From: Bacteroidota bacterium
GTDB lineage: Bacteria; Bacteroidota; Ignavibacteria; SZUA-365
Direction: 5' to 3'
Assembly (NCBI GenBank): GCA_018224345.1
Contig: JAGTUW010000138.1
Coordinates: 1 to 19,654, forward strand
Length of the DNA stretch: 19,654 nt
This document shows, one piece after another, positions 6,384 through 15,287 of the stretch. Each line of letters begins with the position of its first letter. Position 1 is the first letter of the stretch. A program made the translations under genes and the position numbers. The notes beneath the pieces are model-generated. The model made no database searches. It worked only from the letters and a program-made list of their open reading frames with translations, and was not told the DNA's origin.

Positions 6384-8210
6384 ATGAGAAATCGCATCGC
6401 TAAGGTGGTCATTTACGCAGGGAAACGAAGCGGGATTGTTGTATTGTTGCTGGTCGCTTTTTCCCTTACAACACATGCACAAGTATGGAAATGGATCAAT
6501 CCACTTCCGCACGGTGTCACCAACAACAGTATACAACGACCGGAAGACAATCACATCATTATTGTTGGTGATCAGGGACGCATCATCCGTTCGACCGACG
6601 ACGGTGAGACCTGGGATCTGACCGAGAGCAACACGAACATCTCCTTGCATGATCAGAGTTTTTATGATGCACAGTATGGCTGGGCTTGCGGCGAGGATGG
6701 GATTATCACACGGACGACCGATGGCGGGCGCACCTGGCACCGCCAGAGTACAGGCACGACCAAACGTGTCTATGCCATTAACTTTTTCAGCAGGGAGGTT
6801 GGCTGGGCCTGTGGTGTCGGGGGATTGATTCTCCATACCACCGACGGTGGCAACACCTGGCTTGACAAATCATACAGCGAACCATTTTTTCTGCGTTCGA
6901 TTTATTTCGATGACGATCGCCGTGGCTGGGCGATGGGCTGGAACGGCCTGATTCTCGAGACGAGCAATGGCGGGACGACATGGATTAAAAAGGATTTCGA
7001 TCTCCCCGGAAGCCCTGAGTACATATACTACGTCAATGATCGCGTCCGCTTCATCTGCGGTGGCAATGGTCTGATACTCAAAACCACGAACCGCGGTGAG
7101 CGTTGGAATATGATCGAAACTCCCACCGCTGTGACCCTCATATCCATGTACTTTACCGGCGACAGAAATGGGTGGTGTATTGGGAAAGGGGGAGTGATTC
7201 TCAAAACAGAGGACGGTGGGGACACGTGGCGGAAAGTCAACTCCGGCACCGATAAGGATCTGATGGACGTGTCGTTCAGTGATTACGGAACAGGCATCGC
7301 GCTCGGCGTCGAGGGCGTGTTGTTGCGGTCGACGGACTGGGGCGATACCTGGGCCTCGGTCAGCAAAGGTCCACGCACATCCTGGTACCAGATCGATTTT
7401 ACAGGAAACAGCGGCTGGATCGTCGGCAATGACGGATCCCTCCTGTATACTACCGACGGTGGAGAGTCCTGGTACGACGCAACCGTAGAGGCGATAGAAC
7501 TCAACGATATCGGTATGTTCGATGCGAATACTGGTATCGTCGTTGGTTACATGGGCTATATTGCCAGGACGACGGACGGCGGGCGCAGTTGGACGCCGAT
7601 GCAGCAGGAAAAGAGTTTCAACCTCCTGAACGTCGATGTTCATGACGGAACCGTGGCAGTCGCCGTCGGTACCGACGGAAAGTATTGCCGGTCACTCGAT
7701 GGTGGACAGCATTGGACGACCGGTACCTTCCCGCAATCGTTGCGTGTGCACAGTGTCGCTCACATCGAAGGTTCCTGCTGGCTTGCTGTCGGTGATCGTG
7801 GTTCGGTCTTTCGCAGCTGTGATGACGGTGCGAGTTGGGTCACCATCACCATCGAGGATGAAGACATCGATGCGGTGGATCTCCTCAGCGCGATGTTCCT
7901 CAATGAGAATGTCGGCTGGATATGCGGAACCCGCGGTTCCATTTTCTATACCGAGGATGGCGGGCTCAATTGGGGAAGGGCACGCACAAATCTGTTTCTG
8001 CCCGTTGCGGATATCGGCTTTTCGGACGAGCTTAACGGTATGGCGGTCGGGCCGGACGGTACGGTACTGGTCAGCAACAATGGTGGCCGTACGTGGACCA
8101 AGCTCCCCCGTGTTTCCGATGTCGGCCTGATGTCGGTTGCGAACATTTCGCGAAAGCAGCAGTTTGTGGTCGGACACAACGGCACCATACTGCGCTGCGA
8201 CTGGGAATAA
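6384..8210 (+). CDS. Secreted YCF48/BNR-like beta-propeller repeat protein
   Basis: The product has 608 residues. The ATG at 6384 is preferred because GAGGA (6371-6375) lies eight bases upstream; a GTG at 6378 is too close. A signal peptide (1-32, cleaved after THA) is followed by about 13 repeats, each ending in a TTDGGxTW-type motif (for example STDDGETW, TTDGGRTW, TEDGGDTW, SNNGGRTW). Each is preceded by a GWxxGxxGxIxxT-type strand. This is the pattern of YCF48-like or sialidase/BNR propellers. It probably folds as one or two beta-propellers and acts outside the inner membrane. The last blade ends with GTILRCDWE, and no type IX sorting domain is visible. Substrate or partner is unknown. 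A photosynthesis role should not be inferred from the family name. A strong terminator follows. Confidence 0.85.
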   Translation: MRNRIAKVVIYAGKRSGIVVLLLVAFSLTTHAQVWKWINPLPHGVTNNSIQRPEDNHIIIVGDQGRIIRSTDDGETWDLTESNTNISLHDQSFYDAQYGWACGEDGIITRTTDGGRTWHRQSTGTTKRVYAINFFSREVGWACGVGGLILHTTDGGNTWLDKSYSEPFFLRSIYFDDDRRGWAMGWNGLILETSNGGTTWIKKDFDLPGSPEYIYYVNDRVRFICGGNGLILKTTNRGERWNMIETPTAVTLISMYFTGDRNGWCIGKGGVILKTEDGGDTWRKVNSGTDKDLMDVSFSDYGTGIALGVEGVLLRSTDWGDTWASVSKGPRTSWYQIDFTGNSGWIVGNDGSLLYTTDGGESWYDATVEAIELNDIGMFDANTGIVVGYMGYIARTTDGGRSWTPMQQEKSFNLLNVDVHDGTVAVAVGTDGKYCRSLDGGQHWTTGTFPQSLRVHSVAHIEGSCWLAVGDRGSVFRSCDDGASWVTITIEDEDIDAVDLLSAMFLNENVGWICGTRGSIFYTEDGGLNWGRARTNLFLPVADIGFSDELNGMAVGPDGTVLVSNNGGRTWTKLPRVSDVGLMSVANISRKQQFVVGHNGTILRCDWE

Positions 8211-8230
8211 TGGAACAGTGATCTCTCTCT

Positions 8231-8270
8231 GCGGCCCGGGCAATATTGTCCCCGGGCCGCTTTTGTTTTT
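8231..8270 (+). terminator. Strong Rho-independent terminator
   Basis: GCGGCCCGGG (8231-8240) pairs perfectly with CCCGGGCCGC (8251-8260) across a 10-base loop. TTTTGTTTTT follows immediately (8261-8270). It lies 20 bases after the stop of the YCF48-like gene. It should separate that gene from the ABC exporter operon. Confidence 0.95.
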
Positions 8271-8351
8271 ACGCTTCCCACTCCGCAGGCTTTTTCCGAT
8301 ATTGCTGCGTTAACGTTTGCACATCTCTACATAGATTCCGAAACAATCCGC

Positions 8352-9119
8352 ATGATACGAGCAATAGATCTCACAAAACGCTTCGAGGATAACACGGCGG
8401 TCGATCATCTCACACTGACCGTCTATCCGGGCGAGATACTCGGCTTTCTCGGACCCAACGGAGCGGGAAAATCCACAACCGTCAAAATGCTTACCGGGTT
8501 ACTGCAGCCGACGGAAGGAGCCGCCGAAATCGCGGGCTTCGACATACAACGCGACCCGATGGAGGTGAAGAGGCGCATCGGCTATATACCGGAGAGTGGG
8601 GCGATGTACGAGACGCTGACGCCGTCGGAATACCTTGATTTCGTTGCCAGTCTCTATCACCTCGATCCGGAAGCGGCGGAAACACGATTCAATGATCTGC
8701 TCGAACTGTTCGATATGCTGCAGGCAAAGGATCAGCGCATGGCGGAATTCTCGAAAGGAATGAAACAGAAAGTGCTCATCGCCTCGGCGTTGATCCATCG
8801 TCCGGAAGTGCTTTTTCTCGATGAGCCGCTCAACGGACTGGATGCGAATGCTGCGATGGTCGTCAAGGAGCTTCTGAAAAGACTGGCCGCGCAGGGGAAA
8901 ACAATATTCTTCTCCTCACATATACTGGAGGTGGTGGAACGTGTGTGCACTCGGATCGTCATCATCGACAAGGGACAGCAGATTATTTCCGGTACGGCGA
9001 AGAGTATCGTAGAGGATACGGACTCGGCGTCTCTGGAAGATGCGTTCAGCCGGATCACCGGTCTGCGGGATACCGAGGAGCTGACTACTGATTTTCTTGC
9101 TGCATTGGATCGGGTATAA
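8352..9119 (+). CDS. ABC-2 type transporter ATP-binding protein
   Basis: The product has 255 residues and is the ATPase of an exporter whose membrane subunit is the next gene. Motifs are Walker A GPNGAGKST (34-42), YIPES (78-82, with Glu in place of the usual Q-loop Gln, as in many ABC-2/CcmA-type ATPases), the degenerate signature FSKGM (133-137), Walker B LFLDEP (154-159), D-loop GLD and H-loop His190. Its stop and the next start overlap as TAATG, so the two are translated together. No strong ribosome site precedes the ATG. The substrate cannot be deduced. The 141-base gap upstream holds the terminator at 8231-8270 and no other clear signal. Confidence 0.9.
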   Translation: MIRAIDLTKRFEDNTAVDHLTLTVYPGEILGFLGPNGAGKSTTVKMLTGLLQPTEGAAEIAGFDIQRDPMEVKRRIGYIPESGAMYETLTPSEYLDFVASLYHLDPEAAETRFNDLLELFDMLQAKDQRMAEFSKGMKQKVLIASALIHRPEVLFLDEPLNGLDANAAMVVKELLKRLAAQGKTIFFSSHILEVVERVCTRIVIIDKGQQIISGTAKSIVEDTDSASLEDAFSRITGLRDTEELTTDFLAALDRV

Positions 9120-10756
9120 TGCGACGTCTGCTCCATTTCATGGACATCGATGCGGAACAGTTCCGCGGCCTTGTGCGTGCTTCGCTCAAGGTTGACTTTC
9201 GAACAGGCATATTCGCATCATCAGGAAGAAAACAGAAGAAAGGCCGTATCCCGGGACTCTGGCAGATTCTCGTCTTTTACGGTTTCCTCGGCCTTGTACT
9301 TTCCCTGATGATTATTGTCAATACAGATCTCTTCTTTACCGGAACGGTCATGATGACCATTGTCATGTTCGCCATTGCCACATCGGTCATGGTGGAGTTT
9401 CAATCCATCATCATTTCACCGGAGGACTACCATATCCTCGCGCACAGACCGGTGACCTCTCGCACCTTTTTTGCAGCGCGGATGGCGAATCTGCTCATCT
9501 ATCTCGGTGTCATCACCGCGGCTATAGGACTGCTGCCCGCCTTGTTCTACACCTTCCGCTATGGGTTTCAACCGTTTCTCGGTATCGCCGCGCTTGCAGG
9601 CATGTTCGGTGCGGCACTGCTCGTCGCGCTGTTCATCATCTTTCTTTACGTGAATCTCATGCACGTCGTGCACCCGAAAAAGCTGCGTCGAATGTTCAGC
9701 TATCTGCAGCTTCTGCTCGCATTCTTCGTGTACGGCAGCGGTATGGTGTTTTCCACATTCCTCAACGAGGAGGCAATCGGGATAATGCATCTTGAGCAGA
9801 AAGCGTGGATGCTTATCCTGCCACCGACGTGGTTTTCCAGTCTGATGCAGATCGCGGCAGGGAATCGTATCTGGCTGAGTCTGGCTTCGGGTCTGACAGG
9901 TATCGGCGTCACGTTGCTGCTCGCCCTGTACGCGTACGGAAAACTCTCTCTCGAGTATGCGAACATCCTTTCGCGTCTCGATGAGAACAGTGAGGGAAAT
10001 CGACCGCCGGTACGACGCGGATTTTCGACCCTCCCCCTGTTCGGACGCAATGAAGGCCGTGCGGCAGCGCTGCTCATACGGAATCAGTTCAAGTACGATA
10101 TGAAGTTCCGCTTATCCGTGTTGGCGATTATTCCGTTGACCATACTGTACCTGATTTCCGGGCTCAGTTCGGGTGGAGGACTCGCCGATCCTTTCGTTCA
10201 ACCGGCGGAACATGTGGCAAAAGCCAATCTCCTCTATTTCGCCATGGCGTTTTTCCCCGTGCTACTGCTGGCCTCGATGGTGCGCAGTGATTCATGGCAG
10301 GCCTCGTGGATTTTTCACGCGACGCCTGCGGACAAAGGCAAACTCGTACTTGCGATGAAGGATGTGCTGATGGTGCTTTTCGTGCTGCCGTATGTCCTTG
10401 GACTCGGTGTGATTTTCCTGATTTATTTTGAACACTATCAGCATGTCGTCATTCACGTCCTGGTGCTGTGTCTGCTCTCACATGTCATCATGCAACTTCT
10501 CGTGATGAGCAGTCCCTATCTGCCCTTCTCCCGTCCCCTGCGCAAGGGAGATCGCAGCACGGGGATTTTCGCTGGGATCATCATCGCCGCAGTCGGTATG
10601 ACAATCATCATCAATGTTCTCGCGCGACTTATCTATCCTTCACCGATCGCCACTGGAGCGACACTGGTCTTTCTGGCCATCCTTACCTTGTTGTTCGAAC
10701 GATGGGCCGCCACTCGTGTGCGACGAAAATCACGCATATTGCAATTTGATCATTGA
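9119..10756 (+). CDS. ABC-2 type transporter permease-like membrane protein
   Basis: The product has 545 residues. The N-terminal cytoplasmic segment (about 1-45, with ASLKVDFRTGIF) is followed by roughly 12 hydrophobic spans in two halves, separated by a polar, charged linker at about 285-325. This fits a full-length permease for the ATPase encoded immediately upstream, with which it overlaps by one base. The C-terminus is basic (RVRRKSRILQ). The family is likely one of the large, poorly characterised ABC-2 permeases. The substrate is unknown. It is followed after 18 bases by the DUF3078 gene, suggesting that the exporter and an outer-membrane protein are made together. Confidence 0.85.
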   Translation: MRRLLHFMDIDAEQFRGLVRASLKVDFRTGIFASSGRKQKKGRIPGLWQILVFYGFLGLVLSLMIIVNTDLFFTGTVMMTIVMFAIATSVMVEFQSIIISPEDYHILAHRPVTSRTFFAARMANLLIYLGVITAAIGLLPALFYTFRYGFQPFLGIAALAGMFGAALLVALFIIFLYVNLMHVVHPKKLRRMFSYLQLLLAFFVYGSGMVFSTFLNEEAIGIMHLEQKAWMLILPPTWFSSLMQIAAGNRIWLSLASGLTGIGVTLLLALYAYGKLSLEYANILSRLDENSEGNRPPVRRGFSTLPLFGRNEGRAAALLIRNQFKYDMKFRLSVLAIIPLTILYLISGLSSGGGLADPFVQPAEHVAKANLLYFAMAFFPVLLLASMVRSDSWQASWIFHATPADKGKLVLAMKDVLMVLFVLPYVLGLGVIFLIYFEHYQHVVIHVLVLCLLSHVIMQLLVMSSPYLPFSRPLRKGDRSTGIFAGIIIAAVGMTIIINVLARLIYPSPIATGATLVFLAILTLLFERWAATRVRRKSRILQFDH

Positions 10757-10774
10757 AACACAGGAGGCTTCATC

Positions 10775-11641
10775 ATGCTGTTTCGTTTTTCTTCCATCGT
10801 CATAATCTTGGTGCTCCTCGCCGGTACAATGTTTGCACAGGACGACAACGAATACGTGGAAGGATGGAATAATACACTCATTGCGGGTTTCAATCTGACA
10901 CAGGTAACCCTGCATGACTGGACGCAGGGAGGCGAGAACACCCTGGCATGGACCTTCCTTACCAACGGCCTGTTCGCCTATAAGTACACCGATGCGTTGT
11001 GGAAAAACACATTGAAAATTGCGTATGGGCAGACCAAACTGGGGGAAGCGGATTTTGAAAAATCCGAGGATGAGCTTTTCTGGGAAAGTATATATTCAAG
11101 AGATATCGGCTGGAAAATTGATCCCTACATCGCCAATCAGCTTCGGACACAAATGGCACCCGGGTACAACAATGAGATCAACGACGATACCGGTGTAGAG
11201 GAACGGGTACAAACCTCCGGCTTCTGGGATCCGGCCTATCTGATACAGTCCGCCGGTTTCACCTACGCACGTGGCGATGTGTTTTTTACTCGCCTTGGTG
11301 TGGCGTTCAAACAGACCTTTTCGTCCCGCTACGGCTTCGCCGATGATCCCGATACTCCTGATAAGATTGAAACATACCGGTTTCAGACAGGTATCGAATC
11401 GGCAACCGGACTGAAACTCGAAATCATGGAAAACATTCTCTACACTTCGCAGCTCAATTTATTTTCCGCCTTCGATCAGTTCGATGTGTGGGATGCACGC
11501 TGGGACAACACACTGTCCGCGAAAGTCAATGATTATGTCAATGTGTCACTGAACGTGTTGATCGTTCACGAGATTTCCCAGACACGTCGCACACAGATCA
11601 AGCAGGCGCTGGCACTCGGCTTACGGTATTCGTTGTTGTAA
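10775..11641 (+). CDS. DUF3078 outer-membrane beta-barrel-like protein
   Basis: The product has 288 residues. The ATG has an ideal AGGAGG (10762-10767) seven bases upstream. A signal peptide (1-21, cleaved after MFA) is followed by a sequence recalling DUF3078: WTQGGENTLAW, LWKNTLKIAYGQTKLGE, SEDELFWESIYSRDIGWKIDPYIANQLRTQMAPGY. It is rich in alternating aromatic strands and predicted to form a barrel in the outer membrane. The family is common in Bacteroidota and related phyla, and its function is not established. Position right behind an ABC exporter suggests a possible functional link, but this is inference. It converges on the pseudogene with only 17 bases between the gene ends. Confidence 0.85.
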   Translation: MLFRFSSIVIILVLLAGTMFAQDDNEYVEGWNNTLIAGFNLTQVTLHDWTQGGENTLAWTFLTNGLFAYKYTDALWKNTLKIAYGQTKLGEADFEKSEDELFWESIYSRDIGWKIDPYIANQLRTQMAPGYNNEINDDTGVEERVQTSGFWDPAYLIQSAGFTYARGDVFFTRLGVAFKQTFSSRYGFADDPDTPDKIETYRFQTGIESATGLKLEIMENILYTSQLNLFSAFDQFDVWDARWDNTLSAKVNDYVNVSLNVLIVHEISQTRRTQIKQALALGLRYSLL

Positions 11642-11658
11642 TGCTGTGATAAACCGGA

Positions 11659-12385
11659 TTATGCGTTGCGTGATCTCCAGTAGGTGAGAAATCCATCGGC
11701 TCCCGCGTTACCCAGATATCGTTTCAGAAGCCGAATGTCGCTTTTCGTCAGATCGACGAGAATGAGTCCGTCGAGCGCGTTGCTGAATGCAGCATCGACA
11801 TTGAATCCGAGCAACACGCCACCGAGCTTCAGATACTGTTTGAGCAGAATCGGGATTTCCTTTTTATCCTGCTCGATTTCCGAGATCAGCGTTGAAAGAT
11901 CACTGAGATCACGCAGGACTGTCGACATCGTTTTTGGATCAAAGCCCCGGAGAGGCCTCGTTCGTGGCGGGGTGATTGCGCGAACCAATCGTGCCCGCTC
12001 GTCTGCATCCCGTTCCCGGAAGAACTGGACCAGAAGCTGCCTGCTTGTATCCGTATAGGCGTTGCTGATACTTACCGGACCAAAGAGGTTACGATAACGC
12101 GGATTGCGGGCAACATACGTTCCGATCCCACGCCACAGCAGCATCAGAAAATGTGCTGTTGTTTCCATCAAAGTAGACAGGCAGAACAGGAGCTTCACTG
12201 CGTTGGACAATCCGTCCGACACCTTCGTGCCACTCAGGATCCAGTACATCACGGCGCGCAAGATTGTAGTGCGCGACCTCACCGGCAGGAAAGATGCCGA
12301 GCACCCCACCCTTGTCGAGCTACTGCAATGCCTTTTTCATGCCGCTGATGTTGCGTTGTGCCGCAGACGGTCTTCCGAAGGGATG
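11659..12385 (-). pseudogene. Decayed PlsC/hemolysin-like acyltransferase
   Basis: Remains of a two-domain lysophospholipid-acyltransferase/OlsB-like (putative hemolysin) protein. Recognisable pieces, in coding order: HPFGRPSAAQRN and GMKKALQ, an in-frame TAG (12320-12322) where a residue is expected, then GGVLGIFPAGEVAHYN, PEWHEGVGRIV and APVLPVYFDGNNS of the PlsC-like half. At about 12143-12154 the reading jumps frame straight into LLWRGIGTYVARNPRYRNL, FGPVSISNAY and YLKLGGVLLGFNVD of the C-terminal GNAT-like half, which stays open to the stop at 11659. The segment normally between GRNS and the second-half motif is absent, and the N-terminus is cut off close to the aspartase stop at 12412. 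So it shows three lesions: 5' truncation, a nonsense codon, and an internal deletion with frameshift. Assembly or sequencing error could explain a single lesion but hardly all three. Confidence 0.88.
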
Positions 12386-12411
12386 CGCTGCAAGGCATCC
12401 TTCATGGTGTG

Positions 12412-14277
12412 TCAGCCGATCATGTTTTCCGGTGCGAGAAGGCGGTCGACTTCTTCGCGGGTGAGCAGTTTTTTCTCCAGAACGAGGTCATACACGCCAC
12501 GGCCGCTTTCGAGTGCCTCTTTGGCAAGTGTAGTGCACACCTCATAGCCGAGCACGGGGTTGAGCGCGGTGACCAGGCCGATACTGCCCTCGACGAGGCG
12601 GCGGGAATGTTCGGCATTCGCGGTGATGTCCTGAATGCAGCGATGATTCAGGGTCTCCATGCCGTTCTTGAGCATTTCGACGCTCTCGAAGAGACTTTGC
12701 ACGATGACCGGCTCGAACACATTGAGTTCGAGCTGTCCGGCTTCGACAGCCATGGTCACCGTCAGGTCGTTGCCGATGACCTTGAATGCGATCTGATTGA
12801 CTACTTCCGGAATAACGGGATTGACTTTCCCGGGCATGATCGACGAACCGGGTTGCATCGGGGGGAGATTGATCTCATTGATTCCTGCGCGCGGACCGGA
12901 AGAGAGGAGCCGGAGATCGTTGCAGATTTTCGACAGCTTGACCGCCAGCCGCTTGACGGCGGATGAGTACATGATGAATGCGCCGGTGTCCTGCGTGGCT
13001 TCGACAAGATTCCGCGCCATGCGTACCTCCATACCACTGATGTCGCGCAGGTGAACGACGACCTTGTCCCCATAGCCTTTTGGTGCGTTCAGTCCCGTTC
13101 CTATCGCCGTCGCGCCCATATTGATTTCCAGGAAGAGCTTGACATTGTCATTGATGCGTTCGACTTCCTCCTCGAGTGTCACGGCCCAGGCCTCGAAGGT
13201 TTGTCCGAGTGTCATCGGTACAGCATCCTGCAACTGCGTTCGGCCCATTTTCAGTACATTCGCGAATTCCACTGCCTTGACGCGCATCGAGGTGATCAGA
13301 CGTTCGAGAACCTCGATGAACGCTGCATTGCCTCGCAGCAAGGCGAGCTTGACAGCGGTAGGATAGGCGTCGTTGGTGGACTGTGACAGATTGATGTGAT
13401 TGTTGGGATGCACGATGCGGTAATTTCCTTTTTCGTATCCGAGAATCTCCAGTGCACGATTGGCGATGACTTCATTCGCATTCATATTCGTTGAAGTGCC
13501 GGCACCGCCTTGCATCATATCGACGACGAAATGTGTATGCAGTCGCCCGTTGATGATATCCGTGCAGGCCTGTATAATGGCGTCTGTGATGGGTTTGGAG
13601 AGAAGTCCGAGATCGTAATTTGCTTTGGCAGCCGCCATTTTCACCATGGCGAGTCCCTCGAGCAGTGTGGGATAGAAGCTGAGTGGGACACCAGAAATAT
13701 TGAAGTTCTCCATTGCCCGCATTGTCTGAATTCCGTAAAACCGTTCGGCGGGTACACGGCGATCACCCAGCAGATCATGTTCCATGCGTGTTCGTCCGCT
13801 GTCGTACTGCACGGCGATGTTGGCCACATGCGTGGTGATCATGCGCATACGTCGGGAAATCACGTGCGCTACCCGGGAAATTACCTTGATACCGATGTTC
13901 CCGTGTTCCTCGAACAGGGCCTCCAGGTGATCCCGGCTGATGGCGAATACCGTGCAGTCCAGTATTGCACGCGCAGATGTGGCATGCGGCGATTTGTCCA
14001 TCAACACGCCCTCCCCGATAAAATCGAAGCGCGAGAAAATTGAAATCCGCTTTTCCATTCCGAAGGGCGTGCGTTTGATCAGCTCGATCTCTCCGTCAAA
14101 GACGATATAGAGAGATTCGCGCTCGGAATTCTCGGCAAACAGCAGGTCTCCTTTCGCGACCCTGAGTGTCTCGAAGCGCTCGATAACAATGTCTTTCTGT
14201 TCCGGCGTAAGATCCTGGAAAAGCTCGATATCTGCGATGAAATCGTGTTTGACGCTGTCGGTGAGGTTTTTCTGCAT
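12412..14277 (-). CDS. aspA: Aspartate ammonia-lyase with N-terminal cyclic-nucleotide-binding-like domain
   Basis: The product has 621 residues. The aspartase part (about 163-621) converts L-aspartate to fumarate and ammonia. It carries GAGTSTNMNANEVIANRA (about 258-275), QSTNDAYPTA (299-308) and the catalytic loop GSSIMPGKVNP (477-487; S478 is the probable general base). Its length fits the usual family size. The first 160 residues form a CRP-like cNMP-binding domain: a beta barrel with VAKGDLLFAENSERESLYIVFDGEIELI (about 40-67), FIGEGVLMD (86-94) and a following helix. The arginine that contacts the cyclic phosphate in CRP (in RSA) is replaced (ATSA), so it may not bind cAMP classically. 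An allosteric or c-di-GMP-type role is possible. AAGGAA precedes the ATG. A perfect -7 element lies about 50 bases upstream. Confidence 0.9.
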   Translation of the reverse strand: MQKNLTDSVKHDFIADIELFQDLTPEQKDIVIERFETLRVAKGDLLFAENSERESLYIVFDGEIELIKRTPFGMEKRISIFSRFDFIGEGVLMDKSPHATSARAILDCTVFAISRDHLEALFEEHGNIGIKVISRVAHVISRRMRMITTHVANIAVQYDSGRTRMEHDLLGDRRVPAERFYGIQTMRAMENFNISGVPLSFYPTLLEGLAMVKMAAAKANYDLGLLSKPITDAIIQACTDIINGRLHTHFVVDMMQGGAGTSTNMNANEVIANRALEILGYEKGNYRIVHPNNHINLSQSTNDAYPTAVKLALLRGNAAFIEVLERLITSMRVKAVEFANVLKMGRTQLQDAVPMTLGQTFEAWAVTLEEEVERINDNVKLFLEINMGATAIGTGLNAPKGYGDKVVVHLRDISGMEVRMARNLVEATQDTGAFIMYSSAVKRLAVKLSKICNDLRLLSSGPRAGINEINLPPMQPGSSIMPGKVNPVIPEVVNQIAFKVIGNDLTVTMAVEAGQLELNVFEPVIVQSLFESVEMLKNGMETLNHRCIQDITANAEHSRRLVEGSIGLVTALNPVLGYEVCTTLAKEALESGRGVYDLVLEKKLLTREEVDRLLAPENMIG

Positions 14278-14329
14278 ATCATCATTCCTTTCAGACGTTG
14301 ACGGAGAAGTGTCTCCCTGATAACATCTA

Positions 14330-14337
14330 CAAAGTTA
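14330..14337 (-). promoter_or_regulatory. Bacteroidota-type -7 promoter element for the aspartase
   Basis: On the minus strand this reads TAACTTTG, a perfect TAnnTTTG, about 52 bases before the start at 14277. A TTTG lies 14 bases upstream, closer than the usual spacing, so the -33 element is doubtful. It is a plausible aspA promoter. The remainder of the 274-base divergent gap (14278-14551) has no other feature I can support. Confidence 0.4.
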
Positions 14338-14551
14338 CACAGAAACTTCCTCAAAGGGTATGCCGCACAGGGGGAATGTGAAGAATATCGCGATTTGCTT
14401 CTGCAATATGGAAATAGGAAATTGTTCTGTCCCGTTTGGGCATTGAATCCGCCGGAATCGAGACAGAGTGTTGCGGGCCAGGTGTCCGTCACCTCTGGAA
14501 ATATTCTGATGAGGAAGCGATGGAAATGTTACATTCACCTGAGAGGGCGAC

Positions 14552-15265
14552 ATGCGCATACTGTATATTTTCCCACATCCCGATGATGAATCGTTCGGTC
14601 CCGCTGCCGTTATACACCGTCAGCTTGGCGACGGACATCAGGTCCATTTGTTGACACTGACAAGAGGAGGAGCCACGAGAGTACGGCATGCGCTTGGCCT
14701 CGATGTCGAACAAATGGGGGTGCTCCGACTCGGCGAGATGCACGCCGTCGAGCAAACATTGGGATTGACGGGAATGACTGTTCTGGATTATCCTGACAGC
14801 GGGTTGAAGAATATCGATCCCCGCAAGCTCGAACGGGCCGTCGAGACCCATATCACTGCACTGCGTCCCGAAATCCTGATCACATACGCTGTGCACGGCA
14901 TAAGCGGTTTTCATGACCATCTTGTCACGCATGCTGTCGTCAAACGTGTGTATCTGGAAATGAAGGAACGCGGACATGATTATCTGCAGCGTCTGGCACT
15001 GCTGACGGTACGGGACAGCGGGGAAGAGACATTCATCGATGGACGCATCCGGCTCAAGCATTCCAGCGATGAGGAAATCGACTGCGTTGTTTCTTTGCGG
15101 GAAGAGGATCGAGAAATGATGCGGTCCTGCCTCCGGTGCTATGAATCCTATCAGGAGACCATCGAGGCCTCGGGTGTCATCGAGAAAATCGGCAATGTGC
15201 TGCATTTCGAATTTTTCGGAGAACAGCTTTCTTCTCCGGTTGACGATCTCTGCGCGGGATTGTAG
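14552..15265 (+). CDS. PIG-L/LmbE-family zinc-dependent deacetylase
   Basis: The product has 237 residues. The N-terminal PHPDDE motif (8-13: His9, Asp11, Asp12) and the HGISGFHDH motif (115-123, His123 the third probable zinc ligand) identify a PIG-L-type amidohydrolase. The family removes N-acetyl groups from GlcNAc-based substrates. Members act in cofactor, glycolipid and antibiotic pathways, so the actual substrate is open. A bacillithiol-type (BshB) role is possible but no other thiol-pathway gene is visible. The ATG follows GAGAGGGC and lies 274 bases from the divergent aspA. A 22-base gap to the next gene suggests co-transcription. Confidence 0.9.
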   Translation: MRILYIFPHPDDESFGPAAVIHRQLGDGHQVHLLTLTRGGATRVRHALGLDVEQMGVLRLGEMHAVEQTLGLTGMTVLDYPDSGLKNIDPRKLERAVETHITALRPEILITYAVHGISGFHDHLVTHAVVKRVYLEMKERGHDYLQRLALLTVRDSGEETFIDGRIRLKHSSDEEIDCVVSLREEDREMMRSCLRCYESYQETIEASGVIEKIGNVLHFEFFGEQLSSPVDDLCAGL

Positions 15266-15287
15266 GTCCCACCCATGAGGGGCAGAA

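Noticed and set aside
6870..7643. Long minus-strand open frame opposite the YCF48-like gene
   Set aside because: It mirrors the regular repeats on the + strand, which carry the real TTDGGxTW signature.
12104..12547. Open + strand frame across the pseudogene and aspA end
   Set aside because: It is antisense to recognisable acyltransferase and aspartase sequence and has no family features.
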